Positions 7,619-16,909 of a stretch of 64,000 nt of DNA are shown here, in pieces (the first letter of the stretch is position 1; each line of letters starts with the position of its first letter). Position numbers and translations under genes: made by a program. Below the pieces are notes generated by a model that searched no databases, was not told the DNA's origin, and was given only the letters and a program-made list of their open reading frames with translations. Origin of the DNA: Pirellulales bacterium (GTDB lineage Bacteria; Planctomycetota; Planctomycetia; Pirellulales; Lacipirellulaceae); contig JALHQZ010000001.1 in the NCBI GenBank assembly GCA_022841705.1, forward strand, positions 1,984,001 through 2,048,000, in the 5' to 3' direction.

Positions 7619-8755
7619 TTAGCTCCGTGATTGCCGCCGGCCGATTGTTACCAGCATGAGTAGTGATACTCCCACCCAAGTTGCGGGTTCGGGAATACTA
7701 GTGGCGGCGGCCGAGCTATTGGAATTGCCGAAGTTGTTGCTCCACTGCAGGTAGTGAGGCTGACCAATTGTGCCGCCGATGGCATCGTTCGGGAGTGTTG
7801 TTGTCAAACCGACGTTGTCGCGCCAAACGGTGTAGTCAGCCGCATCGACGGAATTGTTGTTGTTGTAGTTACCAAGCAAGGATGGCAACGGGGGCAGGTC
7901 GTTATTGATGACCACGAGGTTATCGAGATAGACGTTACTAGCGCCGCCAGAGAAGAAGGCGCTGGCGTCGGTCAAGAACGAGAGCACATTGATGCCCGGC
8001 GCGTCCGGCACCCAAGGACTGCTGGATTCGCCATTCTGTAGCCAATTTATTGGAGTATTGTTGACCTTGATGACATAGCTTTCCGCTCCTGGAGTCCCGC
8101 TAATTTCGAGCCGGACATGGACCAACTCATCCGGTCCAAAAATGTCGGCGGCACCGTCGGTGAAGGTGGTTTCAAAACCGACTGAGAACCGCCCGCCCGC
8201 GTCAACCACTTGCTCGAGAGGTTCAGGCACACCGAAAAGGTTTTGGACGCGAAAATTCGGCCAGACGGTGACGTCGTTGACGGTGCTAACGCGATTCCGA
8301 TCAGGGCCGCCGTAACCTGCCCGCACGTCCAGAAACGACCAAAACTTTCCGCCGGGTTGACCCAACACCGGAAGAGGCTTTTCCATCCACATATCGAAAT
8401 CAATGGTGCCGTTACGAAAGGTTGTGGGATCGTCTTGAAAGGCCGCGGTCCATGTAATTGCGGCCTGCGCAGCGCTGTTGGGATTGTGGAACACAAGGCT
8501 TTTGTTGCCCGGTCCAAACGGATCGGGAAACGTACCCCCAGTTACCACGATTTTGGCGGGATCGGTGGCGCAGTTCACGAAGGGCACGCAACCCTTGGAG
8601 GTGAAGTTTGCGCTCGCAGGCACCGTATCAGGGGTGTCGCTTTGGAAGTTCTCTGACAGGATCACGCGCTGAGCGAAAGCAGCAGGCGAGTGCCATATCT
8701 CCAACGCCGCTAACGCGAAGGCGAAAGCCGAACTCAAAATATCACGCGAACGCAT
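7619..8755 (-). CDS. Secreted jelly-roll-like protein with dockerin and PEP-CTERM
   Basis: 378 residues from the ATG at 8755, which has a strong ribosome site (GAGGAGAGG) just upstream. It has a signal peptide and then a domain of about 260 residues: ILSENFQSDTPDTVP..., DPFGPGNKSLVFHN, FRNGTIDFDMWM, FWSFLDVRAGYGG and VYLDNLVVINND. The same layout occurs in the proteins at 19405 and 45664. A dockerin-like segment follows (NNNNSVDAADYTVWRDN and a second half ending HYLQWSNNFG), then PEP-CTERM (SIPEPAT, helix, RRQSRS). Probably a cell-surface carbohydrate-binding protein; the fold call is inference. Its promoter carries the island operator. Confidence 0.85.
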   Translation of the reverse strand: MRSRDILSSAFAFALAALEIWHSPAAFAQRVILSENFQSDTPDTVPASANFTSKGCVPFVNCATDPAKIVVTGGTFPDPFGPGNKSLVFHNPNSAAQAAITWTAAFQDDPTTFRNGTIDFDMWMEKPLPVLGQPGGKFWSFLDVRAGYGGPDRNRVSTVNDVTVWPNFRVQNLFGVPEPLEQVVDAGGRFSVGFETTFTDGAADIFGPDELVHVRLEISGTPGAESYVIKVNNTPINWLQNGESSSPWVPDAPGINVLSFLTDASAFFSGGASNVYLDNLVVINNDLPPLPSLLGNYNNNNSVDAADYTVWRDNVGLTTTLPNDAIGGTIGQPHYLQWSNNFGNSNSSAAATSIPEPATWVGVSLLMLVTIGRRQSRS

Positions 8756-8934
8756 AGTAACCTCTCCTCGGTAAAGCGGCACAATCCACCCAGCTTGGTT
8801 ACGTGGTTTTGTAGTAACAAATGAGACACTTCTTAGCAACTTCTTGCCCGCAATTCATCTTGCCGCCCGCGCGAACAACGCCTTGCCAACCGACCTTCAC
8901 CAGTCTCTTACCTACTGAGGATTCAGGGCTAATT

Positions 8935-8987
8935 CTGCATTCACTTTTTCTTGGTGGTCACTCTACTCGATTTATGGGGATTGTCAA
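8935..8987 (-). promoter_or_regulatory. Promoter and GntR-type operator of the 7619-8755 gene
   Basis: Reading the minus strand: TTGACA (8987-8982), a 16-base spacer, TAGAGT (8965-8960), then AAGTGAATGCAG (8946-8935), a match to the island palindrome AAGTGNATNCACTT. The operator would lie at roughly +10 to +20. The 5' leader to the start codon is about 200 bases. Confidence 0.65.
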
Positions 8988-9168
8988 GAATTTCTTTGAA
9001 AATAGTTGGCGACTTCAAATGAATGTGCAGCTGACAGATGCCAAAATCTCGATGTATAATTAACAAATTGTAAATTGCGGCCGCCATTAGCACCGCCTAG
9101 CGGGCCCCAAAGACCCGGACGACCCAGAGCCAATCGTGCAGGAGGAACCTGTCAAAATCAGCCGAAAG

Positions 9169-9207
9169 TGAATGCGAAACGCGTGACTTGCAAGGGAGGT
9201 GAATGCA
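9169..9207. promoter_or_regulatory. Two further operator-like sites
   Basis: AAGTGAATGCG (core 9169-9176, last base off consensus) and GGTGAATGCA (core 9200-9207) lie 31 bases apart, almost exactly three helical turns. They sit between the end of the Gfo/Idh gene and the promoter of the next gene. They may act as auxiliary sites for DNA looping to 8936-8943. Confidence 0.4.
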
Positions 9208-9216
9208 ATTGCACCG

Positions 9217-10482
9217 CTACATGCCAATCCGCGGTTGCGGAGAATAGCTGATCTCCACAACCTGTCCGCCGTGCTGAATCGAATGCCGAGCGCCCTCGAT
9301 CACCAGCTCGTTGATGAAGCTATTGGAGGGCGTCGCCAACAGGCCTTGACCGTCAATCTCGGCGAGTTTGGCCTGCTGGAGCCGCAGCGATTCGGGTCCG
9401 CTTCTCTTGCCACCACTCGCGTTGACCGCTTGAGTGGCGTGCACAGCGGCTTCAATCGAATCGAACCCGTAACCGACGGGTTTCAGGCCCTGACCATTCC
9501 AGGGAACGAGCCGGAAGTAATCGGGGTTCACATGCCGAAAATTAGCGCCGAGGCGATCATCGATGTAACCGTGCCCCACGCCGCGGAACTGATCGTTGTG
9601 TTCGATGATCGCGCCGCTGTCGGTCCCTTCGCAGTACATGGTAAGGCCTTGATCGTTGGTTCCCGCACCGCGATCGGGGTACCCGAGGCCGGCGTTCACG
9701 GTCAGCAGCGCGCCGTTTTCAAATACGACGCGGCCATTGGCCCACATGTAAGCGCGCTGCCCGTTGGGGAAACTGCGTTCGACGCCGCGGGCCGAAATTT
9801 CCACCGGTCGCAAACCGGTGATGAAGTAGACGAGGTCCACATAGTGGCAGCCAACGTAGACAAACGCGTCGGTCTTCTCTGGAGTAAACCAAGTTTGGAA
9901 GTTAGACGAACGATAGAGATACGGCTCGATCATGCGAGCCTGACCGCAAGCGAACTCGCCAAAATGGCCCTCGCGATACCGCCGGCGGGCTTCGAGCGCG
10001 CGTCGATCAAAGCGCTTGTGGTATTCGGCCGTGACCAGCAGGCCCCGTTCGCGGGCAATTTTGGCAATCACTTCTGCTTCGGCATACTGATGCACCAGCG
10101 GCTTCACGCATAGCACGTGCTGGTTGTGCTCCAGTGCGCACCGCACCATCTCGTTATGCAGGTGATCCGGCGTGGCCACAATTGCCAGTTGGCGGGGCGA
10201 CAGTTCGGCCAGCACGCGGCGCCAGCGCTCCGGTTCTGCCGATGAATCGCCCGAATCGAGCGGCGGATGCGCGACGAACCTTTGGTCCGGAAAAGCTGCG
10301 GCGAACTGCTGGTCCGCCAAGCGTTGCATCCGCGCGCAACTTGTCGCGACGACGTGAATTTGCCCAATCGCGCCCTGCCGCTGCAGGTGGTAGAGCGACG
10401 GCAGCAACTGATCGTAAACGATCATGCCGGCTCCAATGATCACAGCATCCAGCGGCGGGTGGTGCGTTAGTGGATCTTCCAT
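9217..10482 (-). CDS. Gfo/Idh/MocA family oxidoreductase
   Basis: 421 residues, cytoplasmic. A Rossmann motif GAGMIV starts the N-terminal NAD(P) domain (residues 10-150), followed by VATPDHLH and VKPLV (the EKP-equivalent with the catalytic Lys). The C-terminal alpha/beta domain has AEYHKRFD and GCHYVDLVYFITG, whose His is the usual catalytic acid/base position. The family oxidises or epimerises sugars, inositols and their acids; the substrate is undetermined. It is a single-gene unit with an operator 33 bases upstream of the start, so it should be co-regulated with the sugar-acid operons nearby. Confidence 0.88.
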   Translation of the reverse strand: MEDPLTHHPPLDAVIIGAGMIVYDQLLPSLYHLQRQGAIGQIHVVATSCARMQRLADQQFAAAFPDQRFVAHPPLDSGDSSAEPERWRRVLAELSPRQLAIVATPDHLHNEMVRCALEHNQHVLCVKPLVHQYAEAEVIAKIARERGLLVTAEYHKRFDRRALEARRRYREGHFGEFACGQARMIEPYLYRSSNFQTWFTPEKTDAFVYVGCHYVDLVYFITGLRPVEISARGVERSFPNGQRAYMWANGRVVFENGALLTVNAGLGYPDRGAGTNDQGLTMYCEGTDSGAIIEHNDQFRGVGHGYIDDRLGANFRHVNPDYFRLVPWNGQGLKPVGYGFDSIEAAVHATQAVNASGGKRSGPESLRLQQAKLAEIDGQGLLATPSNSFINELVIEGARHSIQHGGQVVEISYSPQPRIGM

Positions 10483-10509
10483 GGAGATATCTGCTTGACA
10501 CTTGGGAAG

Positions 10510-10525
10510 AATTGTGAATGCAATT
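10510..10525 (-). promoter_or_regulatory. GntR-type operator before the Gfo/Idh gene
   Basis: AATTGTGAATGCAATT is a 16-bp interrupted palindrome containing the core TGNATNCA (10515-10522). It lies just upstream of the minus-strand start codon at 10482. I cannot identify clear -35/-10 boxes around it. Confidence 0.55.
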
Positions 10526-10584
10526 CGCTGGCGACGAACAACCCGTTAGTTCAAGAATTTCGCAATGATTCCGCTATTGGAGGC

Positions 10585-10634
10585 TCGACACCGCCCGCTG
10601 GTCAAGATAGTCTGACGAAAAGTGCATTCACTTA
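10585..10634 (+). promoter_or_regulatory. Promoter and GntR-type operator of the 10662-15805 operon
   Basis: TCGACA (10585-10590), a 17-base spacer, TAGTCT (10608-10613), then AAGTGCATTCACTT, a full match to the consensus palindrome with the core at 10623-10630. The predicted start lies at or just before the operator, so a bound repressor would block initiation. The start codon of the first gene is at 10662. Confidence 0.65.
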
Positions 10635-10661
10635 TTCGTCGATTTCCGCCGCGAGGCTTCG

Positions 10662-13454
10662 ATGGGCTCACACTCCGCTAGGCGGCTCGATGTGCTGTCA
10701 GCGTTCGGCGTGTGCTTGTTGTTGGTGGTCGCTAAGGCACACCCACTCTTTGCCCAGAGTGTTGAAAGATCCGCCAGCCATCCACTAATGCCGGGGATTC
10801 GCAATCCCGACCTCAATAATCCCGATTGGCCCCGCACGCACCATGATAAGCTGGCGACCGGCTTTTCGCCTCTGGTATGTGGCATGAAATCGGCGCCAAC
10901 CGAATGGGCTGCGGTCACCCTTCCCGGTCAATTGGACTGGCTGAAAGTGCTGTCGTCGCCGGGGCAAGATGACCTACTGCTGGTGAACGACGATCATCTG
11001 CGCCTCTTTACCACAGCCGGGAAACAACTTTGGACTTGCGTGCCGGCTGGCAACGTCGTCTACCACGGTGATTTACACGGCGATGGGCGAAGTTGTCTCT
11101 TGCTGAGCGCCGGCCGCCGCTTAACAGAACTCGACGCGGCCACCGGTGAGACATTGTGGACGCAGGAGTTCCTGCCCGAGTTTGTCGAGGTGGTGGTGCG
11201 TGTTGCGGACATTCTCACCGATCGACCGGGCCAAGAAGCAGCCTTCATCATGGTCCACGGCGAAGAAGCCGGGCTCATCCGCTTTCCGCCTAAGTCGAAA
11301 CCAGAAATTGTGTGGCAGCGCACGGTGGTGAACTCCGGCGAGTTCGACGAACGCTACGACCACGGCTGCTCGATCGAGCTCGATTTAACTCAGCCCACCG
11401 AGCCGTTGATTTGGAATATGCGGCGATACCGCTGTACCGGAATCAACGCGCGAAACGGCGACGTCATCAGCACGCTGGCGTATGACATCGGCGGGGAACA
11501 TCGCCGTAACTACGGGACGAAAGCGCTAGGTTTCGATAGTGAGGGCAATCGTCTGGCCGTGGTGCTGGGCGAAAGTGTGCAAATTCACGCGCACGCGATT
11601 CGCCTACGCCGCAGCGGTCAGAACGAATTAACTTGGCAGCATTACTACGGTGAAGTCTACAAGGAGTCGCCGGGCGTCGCGCTCGCGCATTTGGCGACGA
11701 CCGATCTCGATGGCGATGGCGCCACGGAGGTGGCGTATTCCGTCCGCGATCCGGCGCGGGATTATCAATCGCTGTTACGGGTGCGTGACGCGGCCACCGG
11801 AAAAGTGAAGCTTGAGCTGGCGGACCACTGGGGGGCGGGCGTACTTGATTCGCAGGTGGAAGGCGAACCCAAGTTACTGCTGGCTTTCCAGGCTCCGCAT
11901 GGTGCGATGCCGACTCAGGGAAAGTTGGAAGCGTACGCAACGGGGCCCGGCAATTTCGGCAAGAAAATCGGTGAAGTGCCAAACGCAACGCTATTGGTAC
12001 CTGAAGGCGCGCCAACGACGCGGCAAGAGTTCTTCGTTCGCCAAGTCGATTCAGCGGGCGCCGCATTAATCGGCCGCTATCGCTGGAACGGTGCGGGGAT
12101 TGATCGCATCGCGACTATTGCGGACGAGCTCCTCCAAACGACCAAGTTCACAGCTTTCTTGCACGGGCAAGATGGAACAGAAAGGTTTGTCGTCCAATCG
12201 GAAGCCGGTGAGCTCATCCTGGCTGATGTTGCGGGGCGTCAGATCGTCAACATCCCTCTGCACGGTTTGACCACGCCGACACTTAGCGCCGCCGATCTCG
12301 ATGGCGATCACCGCAGGGAACTAATCATGCAACTGGCGCCCGGGCGCTTACAGGTGTACTCGTTCGACAACAGCGGGTCTGCGGAGCTGAGCGCTGACTA
12401 CCCGAGTTTGGCGCCGACGCCGGGCTATGGCCCCGTCTGCTACGACTTGTTGGGGGAAGGTCGGCCGCAGATCGTCTGCTGTGGTAAGGCGGCGGATGGC
12501 AGGCTGAAGGTTACCGCGCAGCGCTTGGACGGCGCGCCCGGGTGGGAGCAGACGCTTGATGTCTACGCGGACGAGCTTGAGGCGTGTGTCATCAACGCCG
12601 GCGATTTCTTGGCGGCCGACCATGCGGGCGTCGCCATCTCTGTGAATGATCGCCGACGTGTGAATGAGGGGACATACCTGTTGGATGGTAAGACCGGGGC
12701 CATCCGCTGGTTCAAAGATCACTATCGAAACGGCGGGATCGTCATGCCATACCGACCGAACGGGTTACCGACTGCGGTCGATTTGAATGGCGATGGCGCA
12801 GAAGAAATTGGGATGGATCTGCTGAGTTACATGGCGTTTCTGCGCGGCGTCGACGGTAGCTTCGCATTTGTGCGGCATACGTCCAACATTCGCACTGAAA
12901 ACGCTACTTACGCGGGTCATTTGTACAACACCTTCTCTCCCGTGTTCGAGAACTCGCAGGCGCGCGAGCCGCACTGGTTCGTCAATGGCGGCTACGGTCC
13001 GTTTGGGCTGATGAATCCCGACCCCACTTCCGGCGTGTGGCGTGTGGACCTTGGCTACGACGTACCGTCAAAGGTTGGGCTGGTGGATGTGGATGGTGAT
13101 GGAAAACTGGAAGTCGGCTACTCAGCGCTCTACGACCGGAAGTTTGTGTGCCGGGACCTGTGGACCGGAGCGGTGGAATGGGAACTTGAATTGCCCGGGG
13201 CTCCCAACAGCCCGGTCTACTCGGCCGATGTCGACGGCGATGGCCGAGGAGAGTTCTTAACTAGCGTGTATTGCATCGGCACAAATCAGCAAGGGGTTGG
13301 AGAGCTGCGGTGGCAAGCGCCCGTGCCGCTGGGATGGTGCGCCATCGCGGACTTCGATGGTGATGGTCAGGCGGAAATCGCTTGCCCCACCGCGGGCCGA
13401 GCGGTGATCCTACACGGTGACCAATGCATTGCCGAACGCGCCGCCGCGAAGTAA
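10662..13454 (+). CDS. Large exported FG-GAP/VCBS repeat protein
   Basis: 930 residues. A signal peptide (LSAFGVCLLLVVAKAHPLFA) is followed by a beta-propeller-like protein with repeated calcium-binding FG-GAP motifs: DLDGDGATEVAYS, DLDGDHRRELIMQ, DLNGDGAEEIGMD, DVDGDGKLEVGYS, DVDGDGRGEFLTS and DFDGDGQAEIACP. PQQ-like strands such as DAATGETLWTQEF and DLWTGAVEWELELPG occur between them. No lyase or hydrolase active site is recognisable. It is first in an operon with the copper amine oxidase (79-base gap) and carries the island operator at its promoter. Its C-terminal half resembles that of the larger protein at 19405. Likely periplasmic or surface-located; the ligand is unknown. Confidence 0.8.
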   Translation: MGSHSARRLDVLSAFGVCLLLVVAKAHPLFAQSVERSASHPLMPGIRNPDLNNPDWPRTHHDKLATGFSPLVCGMKSAPTEWAAVTLPGQLDWLKVLSSPGQDDLLLVNDDHLRLFTTAGKQLWTCVPAGNVVYHGDLHGDGRSCLLLSAGRRLTELDAATGETLWTQEFLPEFVEVVVRVADILTDRPGQEAAFIMVHGEEAGLIRFPPKSKPEIVWQRTVVNSGEFDERYDHGCSIELDLTQPTEPLIWNMRRYRCTGINARNGDVISTLAYDIGGEHRRNYGTKALGFDSEGNRLAVVLGESVQIHAHAIRLRRSGQNELTWQHYYGEVYKESPGVALAHLATTDLDGDGATEVAYSVRDPARDYQSLLRVRDAATGKVKLELADHWGAGVLDSQVEGEPKLLLAFQAPHGAMPTQGKLEAYATGPGNFGKKIGEVPNATLLVPEGAPTTRQEFFVRQVDSAGAALIGRYRWNGAGIDRIATIADELLQTTKFTAFLHGQDGTERFVVQSEAGELILADVAGRQIVNIPLHGLTTPTLSAADLDGDHRRELIMQLAPGRLQVYSFDNSGSAELSADYPSLAPTPGYGPVCYDLLGEGRPQIVCCGKAADGRLKVTAQRLDGAPGWEQTLDVYADELEACVINAGDFLAADHAGVAISVNDRRRVNEGTYLLDGKTGAIRWFKDHYRNGGIVMPYRPNGLPTAVDLNGDGAEEIGMDLLSYMAFLRGVDGSFAFVRHTSNIRTENATYAGHLYNTFSPVFENSQAREPHWFVNGGYGPFGLMNPDPTSGVWRVDLGYDVPSKVGLVDVDGDGKLEVGYSALYDRKFVCRDLWTGAVEWELELPGAPNSPVYSADVDGDGRGEFLTSVYCIGTNQQGVGELRWQAPVPLGWCAIADFDGDGQAEIACPTAGRAVILHGDQCIAERAAAK

Positions 13455-13533
13455 CTGCAAACGTCAGGCGTCAACCAAAGACTTGTCGGAGGCCGGGACC
13501 TCTGGCAAACCAATTTGACAAAGGGCTGAAGTC

Positions 13534-15444
13534 ATGTCGAGTTCTGTGAAGCATCCCCTGGAACCCCTCACCGCCGCGGAGGTGCTGCGGGCGGTCGAAT
13601 CTCTGCACGGGCTGGGCAAGGTCACGCCGACGACCCGATTCGTTTCGATCATGCTCCATGAGCCGCCCAAGGAGCAGGTTCATGCGGGAAAGTCCGCGAG
13701 TGAGATTCCTCGCGTTGCCGAGGCGGTGCTCTTCGATAATGCGACCAACAGTTGCTACGAAGCCGTCGTGGCTTTAGCGTCCGGCGACCTGGTTTTCTGG
13801 AGGCATTTACCGGGGGTTCAGCCGACAATGACCGTTGACGAACAGTTCGAGTGCGAACAAGCCGTGCTCGCCAGCACCGAATTCAAGGCCGCCCTAAAAA
13901 AGCACTACGGCACGGATGACACCAGCCTCGTGATGGTCGACATCTGGAGCGCCGGCAACTACGGCGCGGAAGAGGACAACACTCGGCGACTAGCCCGGCC
14001 GCTCTGCTTTTTGCGGCGCGACCCCACCGACAACGGCTACGTCCGCCCGCTGGAAGGTTTGCGACCGGTGGTGGACCTGAACACGATGCAAGTGCTACGT
14101 GTTGAAGAGTACGGTCATTGGCCGCTCCCGGATGTCGAGTGCAACTACGCGGCTGAGCGCGTGCCGAACCAACGGCGGGACATCAAGGCGCTGGAGATCA
14201 CTCAGCCCGCTGGCCCGAGTTTTACGGTCGATGGCTACCAAGTGCGCTGGCAGAACTGGAACTTCGTCGTCGGTTTCAACGCGCGCGAAGGGCTCACATT
14301 GCATCACTTGCGTTACAACGATGGCGGGCAGGAACGCTCGATCCTCTACCGCGCTTCACTCACCGAAATGGTCGTGCCGTACGGCGATCCAGCCCCGCAG
14401 CAGGCGCGCAAGAATGCGTTCGATGTCGGCGAGTACGGCATGGGGATGTGCGCGAACAGTTTGGAGCTCGGCTGCGATTGCCTGGGGCACATCCAGTACT
14501 TCGACGCCCACCTGACGGATAGCCGTGGCAGGCTGCTCACAGTCAAGAACGCAATCTGTCTGCACGAAGAAGACTTCGGCATCTTGTGGAAGCACACCGA
14601 TCGCCGCCTGAATGTGCCGGAGGTTCGGCGTTCGCGGCGGCTGGTGATCTCGTCGGTTTCAACCGTCGAAAACTACGAGTACGGCTTTTTCTGGTACCTG
14701 TACCAAGACGGCAACATTCAACTCGAAGTCAAGCTCACCGGCATCCTCTCACTCGGCGCGCTGAACCCGGGAGAGCACGCGGTGTATGGCAACTTAGTGG
14801 CGCCACAACTGTACGCTCCCAATCACCAGCACTTCTTCAACGTGCGTCTTGACTTCGATCTCGACGGCCTAGCGAACACCGTGCAGCAGGTCGATGTGGT
14901 GGCAGACGAGCAGGGGCCGAACAACCCGTTCGAGAATGCGTTTCGCGCGGTGGCGACCAATCTTTCGACGGAAAAACAAGCGTGCGCGAATTTGAGTCTC
15001 GAACGGGCCCGCACGTGGAAAATCATCAACCCCGAGGTGCGCAACTCGGTTGGTGAGCCGGTCGGTTACAAGTTCCTGCCAGGCGATAACGCCACGCCGT
15101 TTGCTTCGCCGAATGCGTGGTGGCGCAAGCGAGCCGGGTTTGTGAACCACCACGTTTGGGTCACGCCCTATCGCGATGATGAGCGCTATGGCGCCGGCGA
15201 TTACCCTAACCAAAGTGCCGGCGGCGATGGACTCATTCGCTGGACGGCCGCGGATCGGCCAATCCAATCGACCGATGTGGTGCTGTGGTACACGATGGGC
15301 CACACGCACATCCCCCGGCCCGAGGATTACCCGGTGATGCCGACCGCCTACATCGGCTTTTTGCTCAAGCCGGTCGGGTTCTTCGCCATGAACCCGGCGA
15401 ACGATGTGCCGCCATCCGCGAAGAAAAAAAGTTGCTGCCACTAA
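13534..15444 (+). CDS. Copper amine oxidase (primary-amine oxidase, TPQ-dependent)
   Basis: 636 residues. It oxidises primary amines to aldehydes with release of ammonia and H2O2, using Cu(II) and a self-made topaquinone. Every key element is visible: the cofactor consensus N-Y-(D/E)-Y in STVENYEYGF (Tyr381), catalytic base Asp297 in FDVGEYGMG, and copper ligands His431 and His433 (HQHFF) and His592 (GHTHIPRPEDYPVMP). These numbers agree almost exactly with those I recall for Arthrobacter phenylethylamine oxidase. There is no signal peptide, so it should be cytoplasmic, like that enzyme and unlike E. coli TynA. The C-terminus ends KKKSCCH. It is the second gene of an operon in a sugar island, which hints at an amino-sugar or amine side chain as substrate. 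Confidence 0.93.
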   Translation: MSSSVKHPLEPLTAAEVLRAVESLHGLGKVTPTTRFVSIMLHEPPKEQVHAGKSASEIPRVAEAVLFDNATNSCYEAVVALASGDLVFWRHLPGVQPTMTVDEQFECEQAVLASTEFKAALKKHYGTDDTSLVMVDIWSAGNYGAEEDNTRRLARPLCFLRRDPTDNGYVRPLEGLRPVVDLNTMQVLRVEEYGHWPLPDVECNYAAERVPNQRRDIKALEITQPAGPSFTVDGYQVRWQNWNFVVGFNAREGLTLHHLRYNDGGQERSILYRASLTEMVVPYGDPAPQQARKNAFDVGEYGMGMCANSLELGCDCLGHIQYFDAHLTDSRGRLLTVKNAICLHEEDFGILWKHTDRRLNVPEVRRSRRLVISSVSTVENYEYGFFWYLYQDGNIQLEVKLTGILSLGALNPGEHAVYGNLVAPQLYAPNHQHFFNVRLDFDLDGLANTVQQVDVVADEQGPNNPFENAFRAVATNLSTEKQACANLSLERARTWKIINPEVRNSVGEPVGYKFLPGDNATPFASPNAWWRKRAGFVNHHVWVTPYRDDERYGAGDYPNQSAGGDGLIRWTAADRPIQSTDVVLWYTMGHTHIPRPEDYPVMPTAYIGFLLKPVGFFAMNPANDVPPSAKKKSCCH

Positions 15445-15472
15445 ACTTCAGGCGAAGTGGGGAGAGAGAAGA

Positions 15473-15805
15473 ATGTGTCCCGTTTGTTGGGCGACTGCGC
15501 TCGCGTCTTTCGGTGGGCTGATCGTGCTGGCCGTGGTGACGACCGCCGGCAGCGATCGGGTTTCCTTGGTTTTCGCAGGAATGCTCGGCGCCGCGATCGT
15601 CGCCGAGAAATCAGCCGCCTACGCCGTGCCGTGGTGGTGTTTCGGGGGATTGATCGCTGTGCTTGCCGCGCGGGTTGGATTTCTCCTTGCGACCAATCAT
15701 GAGAAATTGCTCGCTTATCGCGTTTGGAACCGCGCCTGTCAAATCGCGAGCGCTCGTTGTCCAGGCAAGCGAAGGAGCGAAGTGTTCGAGGCAGCGGAAT
15801 CGTAG
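15473..15805 (+). CDS. Small membrane protein with CPxCW motif
   Basis: 110 residues from ATG 15473, preceded by GGGGAGAGAG, a good ribosome site. It begins MCPVCWATALASFGGLIVLA and has about three hydrophobic segments and a basic C-terminus. The N-terminal Cys-Pro-x-Cys pair could bind metal or heme or do redox chemistry. It lies 28 bases behind the copper amine oxidase gene, so a role in copper or electron handling for that enzyme is possible but unproven. No named family recognised. Confidence 0.6.
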   Translation: MCPVCWATALASFGGLIVLAVVTTAGSDRVSLVFAGMLGAAIVAEKSAAYAVPWWCFGGLIAVLAARVGFLLATNHEKLLAYRVWNRACQIASARCPGKRRSEVFEAAES

Positions 15806-15826
15806 AGCGAAGTGAGGACCTGGTCG

Positions 15827-16909
15827 TCACGACAACCAGTGCTCAAGATTCTCCGCCACGAACGCGTCGTCGTTCAGATGCGGATAACTCAAGCTTACCC
15901 GCTCGATTTCTTCGAGTTGCCCCGGACTGACGCGCTCGTGTTCGTTGAGCAGGCAAATGTTCGCAAGCAACCCTTGGCGCATGAGCACATGATGCAACCC
16001 CGCGATGCAACCTGCAAAACCATGCTGCGGATCAAAGAACGCCGCATTGGAGTCGGTTACTTCGTTGGCGAGCGCTAGCAGTTCGCGGTCCGGTTGAACG
16101 CCGCCTGCAAACGCATGGCAGCGCTCAAGCTGCTCGACCGCGCGCCGCGTCCATACCGCCCAGTGGCCTAAGAGCCCACCGACGAATCGCCGCGTTACCA
16201 CTTGTTCCTCAACGGTGAAGCGAAACGGCGTGATGAGGTCGAGGATGATGTGGTCATCGTTGCCCGTGTAGAGCGCGATGTGGTCCCGACCGGCGTCCAC
16301 AATCGCCCGAATGCAGTCAATCGTTTTGTAGCGGTCAAAGCAGGCGATCTTAATCGCCACAACGTTCTCGATCTCCGCGAATTGCCGCCAAAAACGATAC
16401 GGCAGCGGCCGCCCACCGACCGACTCGTTGAGGTAGAACCCGAAGAGTGGAATCACTTCGGCGATGCGGCGACAATGGGCGATCAGTTCGTCGATCGTGA
16501 GCGCCTTGAGGGCGCCGAGACTCAGCAGCCCTGCATGATAGCCGTGTTCACGAAGCAAAGTCGCTTCTGCAATCGCCTGGTTCGTCGGCCCGCAGATGCC
16601 ACCGACTCGCACCAGTGGTTCAGGGCGTGGTCCTTCCATCCCGGTATCGATCTCGTCGGCGACACTTGCGGCCAGTCGAATCACCGGCTCATAGAGACCG
16701 TGCGTTGAATCACGAATAGCGAACTGCGTGGTATGCACGCCGACGGCGATGCCTCCCGCTCCCGCTGCCGCGTAGTAGCGCAGCAGTGCACGCTGACGGC
16801 GTTCGTCAAACTTTCGGTCCTCGGTGAGCGCCAGCGGCATCGCGGGGATGACGATTCCCCGGCAAAGCGATTGCGCGGCGACGGTGTTGAGCGGGGCAAG
16901 TGAGTTCAT
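15827..16909 (-). CDS. Dihydrodipicolinate synthase/N-acetylneuraminate lyase family protein
   Basis: 360 residues with a TIM-barrel of the DapA/NanA class I aldolase family. The Schiff-base lysine lies in VVAIKIACFDRY, and the proton-relay tyrosine in LFGFYLNESVGG. Family members cleave or dehydrate 2-keto-3-deoxy sugar acids, sialic acids or make dihydrodipicolinate. The gene overlaps the enolase-superfamily gene before it by four bases (ATGA) and is the last of an epimerase-dehydratase-aldolase operon. This order points to cleavage or dehydration of a 2-keto-3-deoxy acid made by the dehydratase rather than lysine biosynthesis. It is longer than typical DapA (about 290-300). Confidence 0.85.
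   Translation of the reverse strand: MNSLAPLNTVAAQSLCRGIVIPAMPLALTEDRKFDERRQRALLRYYAAAGAGGIAVGVHTTQFAIRDSTHGLYEPVIRLAASVADEIDTGMEGPRPEPLVRVGGICGPTNQAIAEATLLREHGYHAGLLSLGALKALTIDELIAHCRRIAEVIPLFGFYLNESVGGRPLPYRFWRQFAEIENVVAIKIACFDRYKTIDCIRAIVDAGRDHIALYTGNDDHIILDLITPFRFTVEEQVVTRRFVGGLLGHWAVWTRRAVEQLERCHAFAGGVQPDRELLALANEVTDSNAAFFDPQHGFAGCIAGLHHVLMRQGLLANICLLNEHERVSPGQLEEIERVSLSYPHLNDDAFVAENLEHWLS

Noticed and set aside
9020..9030. TGAATGTGCAG as another operator copy
   Set aside because: The half-sites are one base too far apart, so it does not fit TGNATNCA.
9199..10113. Long open frame of 304 codons on the plus strand
   Set aside because: It lies entirely antisense to the Gfo/Idh gene, has no domain, and mirrors that gene's codon pattern.
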